Source: a candidate division FCPU426 bacterium
GTDB taxonomy: Bacteria > Oederibacteriota > Muellerivitia > Muellerivitales > DAHXKG01
DNA: 64,000 nucleotides
Direction: 5' to 3'
Assembly (NCBI GenBank): GCA_027366525.1
Contig: DAHXKG010000003.1
Span: forward strand, 124,001-188,000
The notes under the pieces are model-generated. The model saw only the letters and a list, made by a program, of their open reading frames with translations. It searched no databases and was not told the DNA's origin. A program made the position numbers and the translations under genes. Positions 17,862 to 27,310 of the stretch are shown one piece after another; position 1 is the first letter of the stretch, and each line of letters begins with the position of its first letter.

Positions 17862-18101
17862 TTATAGTGTTTTGTGAACACCGTCGCAAAAAGGCTTGTT
17901 TTTAGAATGCTTACATTGGCAAAAGTGAACGGTTTTGGTTTGATCTGCTTTCCAAATTAACGGCCGAATTTCAGTAGTGGAATGCGATCCGTCACAAAAA
18001 GGCTGTTTTTTAGATAAACCACATGCACACCAAGCATAAGTTTTATTAACTTCGACTTCAACAGCAGCAGGATATTTAAAGGCAATCTTAGGTTCTGTCA
18101 T
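17862..18101 (-). CDS. CDGSH iron-sulfur protein with two clusters
   Basis: 79 residues with two tandem CDGSH signatures: CACGLSKKQPFCDGSH (residues ~26-41) and CQCKHSKNKPFCDGVH (~61-76). Each has three Cys and one His to hold a 2Fe-2S cluster. The small soluble tandem form is known from many bacteria and is thought to act in redox or iron handling. It lies upstream of doxX in a two-gene minus-strand unit. Confidence 0.93.
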   Translation of the reverse strand: MTEPKIAFKYPAAVEVEVNKTYAWCACGLSKKQPFCDGSHSTTEIRPLIWKADQTKTVHFCQCKHSKNKPFCDGVHKTL

Positions 18102-18218
18102 ATGATTCCTTAATTATACAAAAATTTACATCAATTGTTGCTTTTATAATAAGAACAATGTATTTTTTTTCAAGATGTTATTTTGATAATTTGATCAAAT
18201 TTTAACCGAGGAGAGCTT

Positions 18219-19316
18219 ATGAAAGCTATTTGCGTTTTTCCAAAGCAAAAGAAAGTTCAACTGATGGAAGTCGAATCCCCCAATATTCAAACTTCGACAC
18301 AGGTAAAATTGAAAATTTTGGAAGTAGGCATTTGTGGGACAGATAAAGAAATATGCGCTTTTCAATATGGCATTCCCCCTAATGGATCCGATTATTTGAT
18401 TTTAGGACACGAATCTTTAGGGGAAGTGGTTGAAGTGGGATCGCAGGTGACTCAATTCAAACCAGGAGATTTAGTGGTTACAATGGTTCGACGTCCGTGT
18501 TCAGATCCAGAGTGTCAAGCTTGCCGGGCGGGAAGACAAGATTTTTGTTTTACAGGACAATTTCAAGAAAGAGGCATCAAGCAACAACATGGGTTCATGA
18601 CGGAATGGATTGTGGATGAAGAAAAGTATATGAATAAAGTTCCAGCTTCACTGCGTCCGATTGCTGTTTTAACAGAACCCCTGACCATTGCTGAAAAAGC
18701 TATTGAGGAAATTCAGCGGATTCAACAACGCTTTCCGTGGACCACCTCCATGAAACGTCCCTTGCGAGCGGTAGTTCTGGGAGCAGGTCCAGTCGGTCTT
18801 TTGGGTGCGATGGTTTTAATTCATTCTGGATTTGAAACTTATGTATACTCTCGAGAAGCGGTTGAGGGGCATCGCGCTAAATTAATTCAATCCATCGGAG
18901 GGAAATTTATTTCAGCGCTCAATGCGGCGCTACCCGATTTAGTCAAACAAGTTGGAGGGATTGATTTAGTGTATGAAGCGACGGGCGCCTCGAAAATTTC
19001 ATTTGAGCTCATTCCCTTTTTGGGAGTCAATTCCACGTTTGTGTTTACGGGTGTTCCAGGACGCAAGGGTCCTATTTTGGTCGATACCGATTTATTGATG
19101 AGAGATTTAGTTTTAAAAAATCAATTAATTTTTGGAACGGTTAATGCTGGCAAAGAATCCTACCAATCAGCTATTGCTCACTTGGAAATTTTTTACAAGA
19201 AATGGCCGGAGGCACTGCCAGCCTTAATTACAGGCAAGTTTTCGCCGGAACAGTATGAGAATTTGTTATTGAAAAATCCAGGTGGCATAAAAAATTTAAT
19301 TACTTTTTCGAATTAG
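18219..19316 (+). CDS. Glucose 1-dehydrogenase-type zinc MDR enzyme
   Basis: 365 residues, the length of archaeal-type glucose dehydrogenases. GICGTDKEIC (residues ~35-44) gives the catalytic-zinc Cys, GHESLGEVVEVG the His-Glu pair, and CSDPECQACRAGRQDFC (~93-109) four Cys of the structural zinc. GAGPVGLLGAMVL (~187) is the nucleotide-binding turn. The LTEPLTIAEKAIEE segment matches Sulfolobus/Thermoplasma GDH, which oxidise glucose and related aldoses with NAD(P)+. ATG 18219 has GAGGAG. It precedes the GH63-type gene by 23 bases, so released glucose is the likely substrate. Confidence 0.85.
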   Translation: MKAICVFPKQKKVQLMEVESPNIQTSTQVKLKILEVGICGTDKEICAFQYGIPPNGSDYLILGHESLGEVVEVGSQVTQFKPGDLVVTMVRRPCSDPECQACRAGRQDFCFTGQFQERGIKQQHGFMTEWIVDEEKYMNKVPASLRPIAVLTEPLTIAEKAIEEIQRIQQRFPWTTSMKRPLRAVVLGAGPVGLLGAMVLIHSGFETYVYSREAVEGHRAKLIQSIGGKFISALNAALPDLVKQVGGIDLVYEATGASKISFELIPFLGVNSTFVFTGVPGRKGPILVDTDLLMRDLVLKNQLIFGTVNAGKESYQSAIAHLEIFYKKWPEALPALITGKFSPEQYENLLLKNPGGIKNLITFSN

Positions 19317-19339
19317 TAATAGATCAAGGAAACTAGTCC

Positions 19340-22021
19340 ATGCGTGATTCAAGCAAAGATACGGCGGAATCCCAAAGAATCCAAGAAGATATTCAAAGGA
19401 TTAAGAATTGGAAACGATGGGGTACTTATTTATCCGAACGTCAATGGGGTACCGTTCGAGAGGATTACTCGGCCACGGGCGAATGCTGGTCCTATTTTCC
19501 CCATGATCATGCGCGAAGTCGAGCGTACCGCTGGGGTGAAGATGGACTTTTGGGGTTTTGTGATCGAGAAGGACGATTGTGTTTTTCACTTGCGCTCTGG
19601 AATGGCAAGGATCCCATTTTAAAAGAACGATTATTTGGACTTTCTGGACCGGAAGGCAATCATGGGGAAGATGTAAAAGAGTATTATTATTATTTGGCTT
19701 CAACGCCGACCCATTCTTATCAAAAAGCTCTTTATAAATACCCTCAAATAGAATATCCCTATCAGCGGTTAATTGAAGAAAACCGAAATCGTGGGCGCCA
19801 GCATGGGGAATTTGAATTGTTGGATACCGGCATTTTTAATGAGAATCGATATTTTGATGTATTTGTTGAATATGCCAAAAACACGCCGGATGATATTTTG
19901 ATTCGAATTGAAGTTGCGAATCGCGGATCACAATCCGCAGAACTCCATTTACTTCCTACGGTGTGGTTTGCCAATACTTGGAGTTGGGGTCGCCAAGGAC
20001 AAGAAGGATATTGGAATAAACCCCAATTGAGTTTTCAAGATCCCAATCAGATTTTTGTGCAACATGAATCATTAGGCGAATTTTATTTTGTGGCCGATGA
20101 TTTAGAACCCGTGGAGGATCGACAATTTTGGTTTACAGAAAATGAAACCAATTTTCAAAAACTATTTAACATGAGTGGTCCAACGCCCACATATGCCAAG
20201 GATGCGTTTCATGAACGGTTGATTCATGATAAAAAAGAAGCGATTAATCCGGAGAGGAAGGGGACGAAAGCCTGTATTTATCATCGCGTGATTGTTCCGG
20301 GGCAATCATCGATGGTTTTAAAACTTCGACTTTGTGCTAAAAATGAATTTTCCAAACCATGGTTTGGAAAGAAATTTGACTCCATTTTTAAGAAGCGAAT
20401 TTTTGAAATGGAAGAATTTTTTCAACAGTTAATGCCTAGTGCGATGCCCTTGGAGGAACGTCGAATTGCTCAACAAGCATTGGGAGGGCTTTTATGGACA
20501 AAACAATTTTATAAATATGTTGTTAAGGATTGGATGCATGGCGACCCTACGCAACCCGCTCCAGACCCGAACCGTCAATATGGACGAAATACCGGATGGG
20601 AACATCTGTATAATCGAGATGTTTTGTCCGTGCCTGATAAATGGGAATACCCGTGGTATGCCGCGTGGGATTTAGCTTTTCATATGGTGGCCTTTTCTCA
20701 CTTAGACCCTGAATTTGCTAAAAAACAGTTGATCCTTTTATTGCGTGAGTGGTACATGCATCCCAATGGTCAACTGCCCGCCTATGAGTTCTCATTTTCA
20801 GATTTAAATCCACCAGTACATGTTTGGGCTTGTTCAGAAGTTTATCATCGATGCCTTTTAAATGGAAAGAAGGATCGAGATTTTTTAGAGCGAACTTTTC
20901 AAAAACTGCTTTTGAATTTTACATGGTGGATCAACCGAGAAGATCGAGCGGGCAATAATTTATTTCAAGGTGGATTTTTAGGACTCGATAATATTGGCGT
21001 GTTTGATCGATCGAAACCTTTGCCAGTGCAAGGTTATTTGGAACAATCCGATGCCACCGCGTGGATGGGATTTTATTGTACCCAATTATTGGCCATGTCG
21101 TTTGAACTTTCAGAAAGCGGGAAATATCCCGCGTATGCCGATATGGCCAGCAAATTTTTTGAACATTTTATAGCGATTTGTGACTCGATGAATCACATGG
21201 GAGGATCTGGGTTATGGGATGAGACGGACGGTTTTTATTATGATCTACTTTTAGAGAATGGGAAAATGACTCCCTTAAAAGTCCGTTCATGGGTCGGCAT
21301 TATTCCACTATTGGCAGTAGAAGTTTTAAATCAGGAATTAGTTGAGAGCCATCCGGGATTTCAAAAAAGGATGAATTGGTTTTTGAAAAATTATCCGGAG
21401 TTGGCCATTAATATTAGCTGTGGTGAAAGTATCTCGCACCATACCCAACGATTATTAGCGCTTCCCTCCAAGAGACGACTTCAACGAATTCTTCAATATC
21501 TTTTGGATGAGGATGAATTTTTATCACCGTATGGTATTCGCTCGGTTTCTAAATATCATGAAAAACATCCATTTGTTTTTTGGGCGGGCGCTCAACAATT
21601 TGAAGTCCATTATGTACCGGGAGAATCAGATTCAGGGTTATTTGGTGGAAATTCCAATTGGAGGGGCCCGATATGGTTTCCATTAAATTTTCTTTTAATT
21701 CAAGCACTTGAGAAATATTATCAATTTTATGGTGATACCTTCCAAGTGGAATGTCCGGCTAAATCGGGTCAATGGATGAATTTACAACAAGTTGCCCATG
21801 AAATTTCAAATCGATTAATATCAATTTTCTTGCCCAATCCTCAAGGGTTCATTCCTGGTTTGGGTCAAGAAGCAAGATATGTTAAAGATCCGTGGTGGAA
21901 AGATTTAAGCTTATTTTTTGAATATTTCCATGGTGAAACGGGGAAAGGATTAGGGGCAAGTCATCAAACAGGGTGGACATCGGTAATTGTTAATTTATTA
22001 TTTAAGAAATACAAAACCTAG
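19340..22021 (+). CDS. GH63/MGH1-like glycoside hydrolase
   Basis: 893 residues. The N-terminal ~370 residues form a beta-sandwich with WGTVREDYSATGECWSYFPHDHARSRAYRWGEDG, characteristic of this large glucosidase-like family; the C-terminal half is an alpha6/alpha6 barrel with NRDVLSVPDKWEYPWYAAWDLAFHM (general-acid Asp region), QLPAYEFSFSDLNPPVHVWA and the late GGNSNWRGPIWFPLNFLLI with its NWRGP loop. No signal peptide, so it acts in the cytoplasm on a soluble glucoside or oligosaccharide. It is transcribed with the dehydrogenase gene. Exact sugar is unknown; relatives hydrolyse mannosyl- or glucosylglycerate, or trehalose-type sugars. Confidence 0.88.
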   Translation: MRDSSKDTAESQRIQEDIQRIKNWKRWGTYLSERQWGTVREDYSATGECWSYFPHDHARSRAYRWGEDGLLGFCDREGRLCFSLALWNGKDPILKERLFGLSGPEGNHGEDVKEYYYYLASTPTHSYQKALYKYPQIEYPYQRLIEENRNRGRQHGEFELLDTGIFNENRYFDVFVEYAKNTPDDILIRIEVANRGSQSAELHLLPTVWFANTWSWGRQGQEGYWNKPQLSFQDPNQIFVQHESLGEFYFVADDLEPVEDRQFWFTENETNFQKLFNMSGPTPTYAKDAFHERLIHDKKEAINPERKGTKACIYHRVIVPGQSSMVLKLRLCAKNEFSKPWFGKKFDSIFKKRIFEMEEFFQQLMPSAMPLEERRIAQQALGGLLWTKQFYKYVVKDWMHGDPTQPAPDPNRQYGRNTGWEHLYNRDVLSVPDKWEYPWYAAWDLAFHMVAFSHLDPEFAKKQLILLLREWYMHPNGQLPAYEFSFSDLNPPVHVWACSEVYHRCLLNGKKDRDFLERTFQKLLLNFTWWINREDRAGNNLFQGGFLGLDNIGVFDRSKPLPVQGYLEQSDATAWMGFYCTQLLAMSFELSESGKYPAYADMASKFFEHFIAICDSMNHMGGSGLWDETDGFYYDLLLENGKMTPLKVRSWVGIIPLLAVEVLNQELVESHPGFQKRMNWFLKNYPELAINISCGESISHHTQRLLALPSKRRLQRILQYLLDEDEFLSPYGIRSVSKYHEKHPFVFWAGAQQFEVHYVPGESDSGLFGGNSNWRGPIWFPLNFLLIQALEKYYQFYGDTFQVECPAKSGQWMNLQQVAHEISNRLISIFLPNPQGFIPGLGQEARYVKDPWWKDLSLFFEYFHGETGKGLGASHQTGWTSVIVNLLFKKYKT

Positions 22022-22113
22022 GATACTAGTATGCATGATAAACTCAATTCGTAAGCACACGATACCGGGCATAAGTAGTGAGGATGTAAATAAGTAGGGG
22101 GAAAATAAAGTCG

Positions 22114-22683
22114 ATGCAGGATTTTATAGATACGTGTCGGTTTTCGATTGAGATCTGGGTAATTTATTGGATTATCCTGTCGTGGAATGTCAAAAGTGAA
22201 GTGCTGCATCTTCGAGGGTGGAAAATAAGGTTTATAGGGTTTGTGATTTTTTTGGGTTTTGTAATAACCCTATTTCCAAATAATTTTTTAATCAGGCATA
22301 AAATTTTTATTTTACCCCTAGTGATGAGTTTTCAATGGATCGGTCTTCTCTTGGGATGGATAGGACTGGGATGGACTGTTTGGGCAAGGCACACCTTGGG
22401 AAAAAATTGGAGTGGCCGAGTAACATTAAAGCAAAACCATGAATTAATTCAACGAGGGCCGTATGCGTGGGTACGTCACCCTATCTATGCGGGTCTTTTA
22501 TTGTTTTTGTTCGGTACCGTATTGATTACCGGTCAGCTTTTCAGCTTGATTGGATTGATTCTGTCCGCGACAGGCTATTGGTTGAAACTGCAGATGGAAG
22601 AAGAACTTCTGAAAAAAGCTTTCCCGGAAGAATATGTCAATTATGCTCACCGTGTCAAACGGATTTTTCCAGGCATTTTTTGA
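22114..22683 (+). CDS. Isoprenylcysteine carboxyl methyltransferase-like membrane protein
   Basis: 189 residues, about five helices. The C-terminal half has the ICMT/PEMT signature QRGPYAWVRHPIYAGLLLFLFG, and EEELLKKAFPEEYVNYAHRVKRIFP, which bind SAM. Bacterial members methylate small lipids or unknown substrates. It follows the glycosidase by 92 bases and may be read through from it. Substrate unknown. Confidence 0.85.
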   Translation: MQDFIDTCRFSIEIWVIYWIILSWNVKSEVLHLRGWKIRFIGFVIFLGFVITLFPNNFLIRHKIFILPLVMSFQWIGLLLGWIGLGWTVWARHTLGKNWSGRVTLKQNHELIQRGPYAWVRHPIYAGLLLFLFGTVLITGQLFSLIGLILSATGYWLKLQMEEELLKKAFPEEYVNYAHRVKRIFPGIF

Positions 22684-22733
22684 TAAGTTAAGGGATCAAT
22701 AGGCCCATCAAAATAGTACTATTCAGGTTAAGG

Positions 22734-23480
22734 CTAAATTTGAATTTTTGAAAATAAATAGGTGCCAATCACCAACAGAAGAAGAGTGGTGCTTCCTAAG
22801 ATCAATAAATCAGATTCAATGCTAAAGTAGGAAATGACGCCAAGTGAAGTTCTCAGGCCGTCAACCCCATACGAAAGTGGATTAAGGCGCATGAGAAATT
22901 CAAGGGGTTTGGGAATACCAGTTGGCGGGAAAAGTGCGCCGGAGAAGAAAAAAATGGGCATGATCAAGAAGTTCATAATTAATTGAAACCCTTGCATGTC
23001 CTCTAATTGCGAAGCAATAGCTGTTCCAAGCGAGGTAAATAAAAGCGCAATAAGAATCATAAATAAAAGCGCAAGTGGAAAAGTTTCCCAGTGGGTAATG
23101 CGAAATCCGACGAGATAAGATATGCCAAGAACCAATAATCCTTGAAATAAGGAAATCGTGGCTCCACCGAGAGTTCGTCCAATCATGATCTGAAAACGTG
23201 AAATGGGCGCAATCAGTGTTTCTTTTAAGAATCCAAATTGACGATCCCAAATAATTTCGAGTCCCGTAAAAACAGCAGTAAAAAGGATTCCCATACATAT
23301 AATTCCAGGAACGAGAAAATCCAAATAATTTTTTCCACTGGCCTTTTGAAAAATACTTCCGAATCCAAATCCAAAAGCGAGCAGGAAAATGAGCGGTTGA
23401 CCTAATGAACCAATAATGCGAGCTTTTGATCGAAAATATCGCTTGAGTTGGCGGAGCCAAAGGACATAAATGACAGTCAT
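22734..23480 (-). CDS. ABC-2 exporter permease (DrrB-like)
   Basis: 248 residues from the ATG at 23480 (MTVIYVLWLRQLKRYFRSKARI). The frame is open further to 23681 but that part overlaps the ATPase gene out of frame. Six helices; LDFLVPGIICMGILFTAVFTG and LKETLIAPISRFQIMIGRTLGG are typical of ABC-2 permeases, and FFFSGALFPPTGIPKPLEFLMRLNPLSYGVDGLR is the classic DrrB/NodJ C-terminal motif. It pairs with the ATPase just upstream and is the last gene of the long minus-strand run. Confidence 0.93.
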   Translation of the reverse strand: MTVIYVLWLRQLKRYFRSKARIIGSLGQPLIFLLAFGFGFGSIFQKASGKNYLDFLVPGIICMGILFTAVFTGLEIIWDRQFGFLKETLIAPISRFQIMIGRTLGGATISLFQGLLVLGISYLVGFRITHWETFPLALLFMILIALLFTSLGTAIASQLEDMQGFQLIMNFLIMPIFFFSGALFPPTGIPKPLEFLMRLNPLSYGVDGLRTSLGVISYFSIESDLLILGSTTLLLLVIGTYLFSKIQI

Positions 23481-23511
23481 CGAGCTTGAATTCCTTGAGA
23501 CATGATAAAAC

Positions 23512-24312
23512 CTACCTCTTCCATAGTCGCCGATGGATGCGCATCGTATCGGCAGTCGAAATGTCTTCATCACGAATATTTTTTCCCGTGAATTTAATAA
23601 AAGCTTCTTCCATGGTTTCAGAATGCGATTGTTGTTTAAGGGCTGCTGGAGATCCTTCGGCGATGATAGTTCCATGATCAATGATAATGATTCGCTGGGC
23701 GACTCGCTCCGCTTCTTCCATATAGTGGGTGGAAAAAAATATGGTGATTTTTTCTTCTTGATTTAATCGAAGTAAGTATTCCCAAATATGATTCCGGGTT
23801 TGTGGATCCAAACCGAGCGTGGGTTCATCTAAAAAAATAATTTTGGGGTGATGAAGAAGTCCCCGTGCAATTTCCAAGCGTCGTTTCATGCCGCCTGAAA
23901 AGCGTTTTACTAAATCATTGCGTCGTTCCCATAATTCAACAAATTGCAGTAAATAGGGGATTCGATTTCTACGGATGGATTTTGGAACATGATAAAGAAC
24001 GGCATGAAATTCTAAATTCTCAAACGCAGTCAATTCATCATCCAAACTCGGGTCTTGAAAAACAATTCCAAAAGTTTTTCGACAGAGCGCCGGATGCAAA
24101 ACCACATCATTGTCTAAAAGATAAACAAATCCCGAGGTTGGTTTTGATAGCGTGGTTAGCAATTTAATAGTTGTGCTTTTGCCAGCTCCATTGGGTCCTA
24201 AAAAGGCTACAATTTCTCCGGAGGCGATGGAAAAAGAAACCTGATCTACGGCGGTAAAAGTTCCGAATTTTTTTACAAGGTTAGACGCTTTAATAATGGA
24301 TTCCACGAGCAT
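23512..24312 (-). CDS. ABC exporter ATPase (DrrA-like)
   Basis: 266 residues. Walker A GPNGAGKST (~39-47), Q-loop FQDP, signature FSGGMKRRLEIARG and Walker B IIFLDEPTLGLDP are all present, followed by the H-loop STHYMEEAE. The DrrA-type C-terminal extension ends in the basic MRIHRRLWKR. It overlaps the 3' end of the ROK kinase gene by 23 bases, so they are co-transcribed. It pairs with the permease at 22734-23480 to form a two-component exporter; cargo unknown. Confidence 0.94.
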   Translation of the reverse strand: MLVESIIKASNLVKKFGTFTAVDQVSFSIASGEIVAFLGPNGAGKSTTIKLLTTLSKPTSGFVYLLDNDVVLHPALCRKTFGIVFQDPSLDDELTAFENLEFHAVLYHVPKSIRRNRIPYLLQFVELWERRNDLVKRFSGGMKRRLEIARGLLHHPKIIFLDEPTLGLDPQTRNHIWEYLLRLNQEEKITIFFSTHYMEEAERVAQRIIIIDHGTIIAEGSPAALKQQSHSETMEEAFIKFTGKNIRDEDISTADTMRIHRRLWKR

Positions 24313-25081
24313 CTTTCTTTGAGGCGATCGAGTAGGCGTTTAATGATTTGAAACTGGTTAAATCGAAAGATTGAAAATTGGTCCACAAAAAAAATCCACC
24401 GAGCAATCCCAGTTCGTTTGAAATACAAAGAGCATTAGAAGGCAAGGGGATTCGAATGTGGCGAGCATTGCCGCCACCCAAAAAAAGAAAATCAAAATTA
24501 AGTAATGTTTGAAGGGTTATGATCATTTTTTTAATTCGTTGATTCCAGGGGTGCTTCCCAATTTTTTTGAGGACTTGATCTCCCAAGTATTCATTATACG
24601 TTTTGTTTGCAGCGATAGGGTGATGAGCCAATTCTAAATGAGGCATTAAAATTCCATTATAGAAAAGAGCAGTTCCGACTCCAGTGCCTAAAGTAACGAC
24701 CAGTTCTAGCTTGTTTTTACGAATGGCGGCTAATCCTTGAACTTCCGCATCGTTCAGAATTCGAACCGGGTGTTTCCATTTTTGAGTTAATACTATACCT
24801 AAGTCATAATTTTTCCAAGATTTATAATCAAAATGTGGAGCCGTTATGATTTTGTTCTCCCGAACCACACCGGGAAATCCGATAGAAACGCGATCAAATT
24901 TTGGAAAAGCATGAATAAGTGGTTCTAAGGTTTGGATGAGAATTGATGGGGTGCAAGGATAAGGAGTATGAATTTTCTCTGACGAACCAATCATTTTTCC
25001 ATGAGAATTTAAGAGTGCTACCTTAAGAAAGGAACCTCCAATATCCATGGACAATGTTCGGGGCGAAGGATGATCCGTCAT
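24290..25081 (-). CDS. ROK-family sugar kinase, polyphosphate-glucokinase-like
   Basis: 263 residues. SMDIGGSFLKVALLN (~10-24) is the phosphate-1 motif and RVSIGFPGVV the sugar-binding entrance. LNDAEVQGLA carries the catalytic Asp; VVTLGTGVGTALFYNG is the phosphate-2 glycine motif. It matches PPGK-type glucokinases, which use polyphosphate or ATP. The usual ROK zinc cluster is absent, as expected for PPGK. It would feed glucose 6-phosphate to Zwf. Oddly, it lies between two exporter modules in a single operon rather than with sugar genes. Confidence 0.8.
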   Translation of the reverse strand: MTDHPSPRTLSMDIGGSFLKVALLNSHGKMIGSSEKIHTPYPCTPSILIQTLEPLIHAFPKFDRVSIGFPGVVRENKIITAPHFDYKSWKNYDLGIVLTQKWKHPVRILNDAEVQGLAAIRKNKLELVVTLGTGVGTALFYNGILMPHLELAHHPIAANKTYNEYLGDQVLKKIGKHPWNQRIKKMIITLQTLLNFDFLFLGGGNARHIRIPLPSNALCISNELGLLGGFFLWTNFQSFDLTSFKSLNAYSIASKKDARGIHY

Positions 25082-25091
25082 AGCGGTTCTG

Positions 25092-26192
25092 CTAGTTCAG
25101 GGTTTGGTGGAATTTTTTAAAGCTGAATAAGATAGCCACTACCGTAAGTAGGGCTAAAGCACTCAAGCGTGTAGCAACAAAGGAGGGTCCGCCTCCTTTG
25201 AGCATGATATTTCGGAGAAGTTCAATAAAATAATATAATGGATCCAGATAAGAAAATATCCGAATAAAAATAGGCATATTGGAGACGGGGTACATGATGC
25301 CCGAAAGTTGGATGGCTGGGAAAAGGAAAATAAATCCACCAATCATGGACTGTTGTTGATTGTGAGAAATGGTTGAAAGCAAGGTTCCGACACTTACGCC
25401 CGTACAAATATAGAGAATGGAGGATAAAATCAGTTCCCACCAAGCTCCTCGCATGGGAACATGAAATCCAAAAATGGCAATGCCCATTACTAAGGGGATA
25501 TCCAAAATACCAACCAAAGCGAAGGGGATCGTTTTGCCTAAAAGAATTTCCCAGGTTTTGATCGGTGCTGAAATGAGCGTTTCAAAAGTCCCCATTTCTT
25601 TTTCTCGAGTAAAGGCCATACTGGTCATGGAAACAGTCATGATGGTTAAAATCATGCATAAAACGGCGGGAACCATAAAAATCGATGTATTTAATGCCGG
25701 ATTATAAAGAATACGAGTTTTAAATACAAACGGAAGTTTGGGAACTCGATGGGGATATTTTTTAGCAATGACTTGATTAATAATGGCTCGAATATAATTT
25801 TGTGTACTTTGAGCTTTGATTTGATCCGAGGCATCAACGAGGAGCTGGAGCCGTCCATGTCCACGTTCAAAGGATTTGGTTAATCCATCCCATGGAGTTA
25901 TTAAAGCCGCATCTGCTTTTCCAGATTGAACCAGACGATAGGGGTTTTGGTTATATGAAGAAACTGGTACAAAATACTTTGAAGCATAACAATTTTCAGC
26001 AATTTCTCGTGCGAGGGTATCGGAAGGTGAATAGAAGCAAGCCAGACGGATATTTCTGACAGTACTCGTAATGGCTACTCCAAATAAAGTTAGCTGAATG
26101 ACAGGCATAATAAAAAGGACGGAACGCATCCGTCGATCTCTCAACAATTGAGAAAGTTCTTTTTTGATAAATCCAATTAAAGTTTTATTCAT
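25092..26192 (-). CDS. ABC-2 permease, YbhR-like
   Basis: 366 residues. One N-terminal helix (SVLFIMPVIQLTLFGVAI), a ~140-residue periplasmic loop, then five C-terminal helices. AFTREKEMGTFETLISAPIKTWEILLGKTIPF is the conserved ABC-2 coupling segment. It starts within the stop of the sister permease (ATGA), so the two are coupled and likely form a heterodimer with the two ATPases upstream. Confidence 0.92.
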   Translation of the reverse strand: MNKTLIGFIKKELSQLLRDRRMRSVLFIMPVIQLTLFGVAITSTVRNIRLACFYSPSDTLAREIAENCYASKYFVPVSSYNQNPYRLVQSGKADAALITPWDGLTKSFERGHGRLQLLVDASDQIKAQSTQNYIRAIINQVIAKKYPHRVPKLPFVFKTRILYNPALNTSIFMVPAVLCMILTIMTVSMTSMAFTREKEMGTFETLISAPIKTWEILLGKTIPFALVGILDIPLVMGIAIFGFHVPMRGAWWELILSSILYICTGVSVGTLLSTISHNQQQSMIGGFIFLFPAIQLSGIMYPVSNMPIFIRIFSYLDPLYYFIELLRNIMLKGGGPSFVATRLSALALLTVVAILFSFKKFHQTLN

Positions 26193-27310
26193 GGTTCTAA
26201 ATCCTTTTTGAATTTTCGAGTGGCCAGAAGTATAAGTAGAAAATCAAGAACTGCGAGGAAGCCCAAAGGTTTAATTAATTCCATCAAAGATTGATTTTTT
26301 AAAAACAATCCACGAGCAATGACCATGAACCATCGTGCCGGTAGAATGCCAGTGAAATAATGAAAGAATGTAGGCATACTTTCAATCGGAAAAATAAATC
26401 CGGATAATAGCATGGTGGGTAGCATACCAATCATCATGGAAAACTGCATCGCAAGCATTTGTTGTCGTGTGGCGACGGAGATAAAAATACCGAGCGACAT
26501 GTAGGCCGATAAAAACATTAAGCTGGAAACCAAAAAAATCAAATAGCTTCCCGTAAAGGGGACATTAAATCCCACGCGTGCAACAATGTAAATAAGCAAT
26601 TCACCGAGCAATCCCAAGGCTACATAGGGCAGCAATTTTCCAATAATAATTTCAAATGGGTGAACCGGGGTTGAAAGCAAAAGTTCCATGGAACCATTTT
26701 CCCATTCCCGGGCGATTGTCAGCGACGTCATAAAAATTGCAATCATGGCAATGACGGTTACGGAAAGACCAGGAATGGTAAACCAATGACTATTAAGCTC
26801 TGGATTAAAGAGATATCGGGTTTTCAAGGCAACTGGATTTTTTTCTTTAATATTTAGAATTTTTCTGAGAGCAAGCGCTTGAACGCCTTGGAGGTATCCT
26901 CCAATGATTCCAACCGTTGAATTATCGGAACCATCCAATAAGATTTGAACAGAGGCAGTTCGCCCCGTTCGAATATCGCGCTCAAAGCGTGGTGGAATGA
27001 TTAATGTAGCTCGAGAAGTTTCTGTTTGAACGTCTCGACTCAAATCATGCAGCTGATGTCCGCGTTGTGTTTTGAAAAAATGGGAACTATTAAAAGATTC
27101 GATTAATTCTCGGGAGAAGGTGGAATGTGATTGGTTATAAACAGTCATCGGTATATTTTGAATATTAAAATTGATCGCATAACCGAAAAAAAAGACCATA
27201 AAAACCGGTAGTCCAATAGCCATGCCCATTGTAAAGGGGTCTCTCAAAATATGATGAACTTCTTTTTTGGTTAAAGAAATGATGCGTGTCCAACTAAGAG
27301 TGGTTTTCAT
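26189..27310 (-). CDS. ABC-2 permease, YbhS-like
   Basis: 373 residues with the same layout as the following permease: helix near residue 30-50 (MAIGLPVFMVFFFGYAI), a large external loop containing FERDIRTGRTASVQILLDGSDN, then five helices. AREWENGSMELLLSTPVHPFEIIIGKLLPY is the conserved cytoplasmic coupling helix. The start overlaps the ATPase stop by four bases. Relatives in YbhFSR export cationic drugs or sodium. Confidence 0.92.
   Translation of the reverse strand: MKTTLSWTRIISLTKKEVHHILRDPFTMGMAIGLPVFMVFFFGYAINFNIQNIPMTVYNQSHSTFSRELIESFNSSHFFKTQRGHQLHDLSRDVQTETSRATLIIPPRFERDIRTGRTASVQILLDGSDNSTVGIIGGYLQGVQALALRKILNIKEKNPVALKTRYLFNPELNSHWFTIPGLSVTVIAMIAIFMTSLTIAREWENGSMELLLSTPVHPFEIIIGKLLPYVALGLLGELLIYIVARVGFNVPFTGSYLIFLVSSLMFLSAYMSLGIFISVATRQQMLAMQFSMMIGMLPTMLLSGFIFPIESMPTFFHYFTGILPARWFMVIARGLFLKNQSLMELIKPLGFLAVLDFLLILLATRKFKKDLEP

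Noticed and set aside
18260-18285. tRNA T-arm-like GTCGAATCCCC
   Set aside because: It is inside the dehydrogenase coding frame and no cloverleaf arms surround it. No tRNA was found elsewhere.
22700-22725. ATAGTACTAT palindrome between convergent genes
   Set aside because: Short and AT-rich; chance is likely and no terminator tract follows.
22900-23460. 186-codon minus-strand frame overlapping the ABC-2 permease
   Set aside because: Shifted reading of the permease; the true frame has all ABC-2 motifs.
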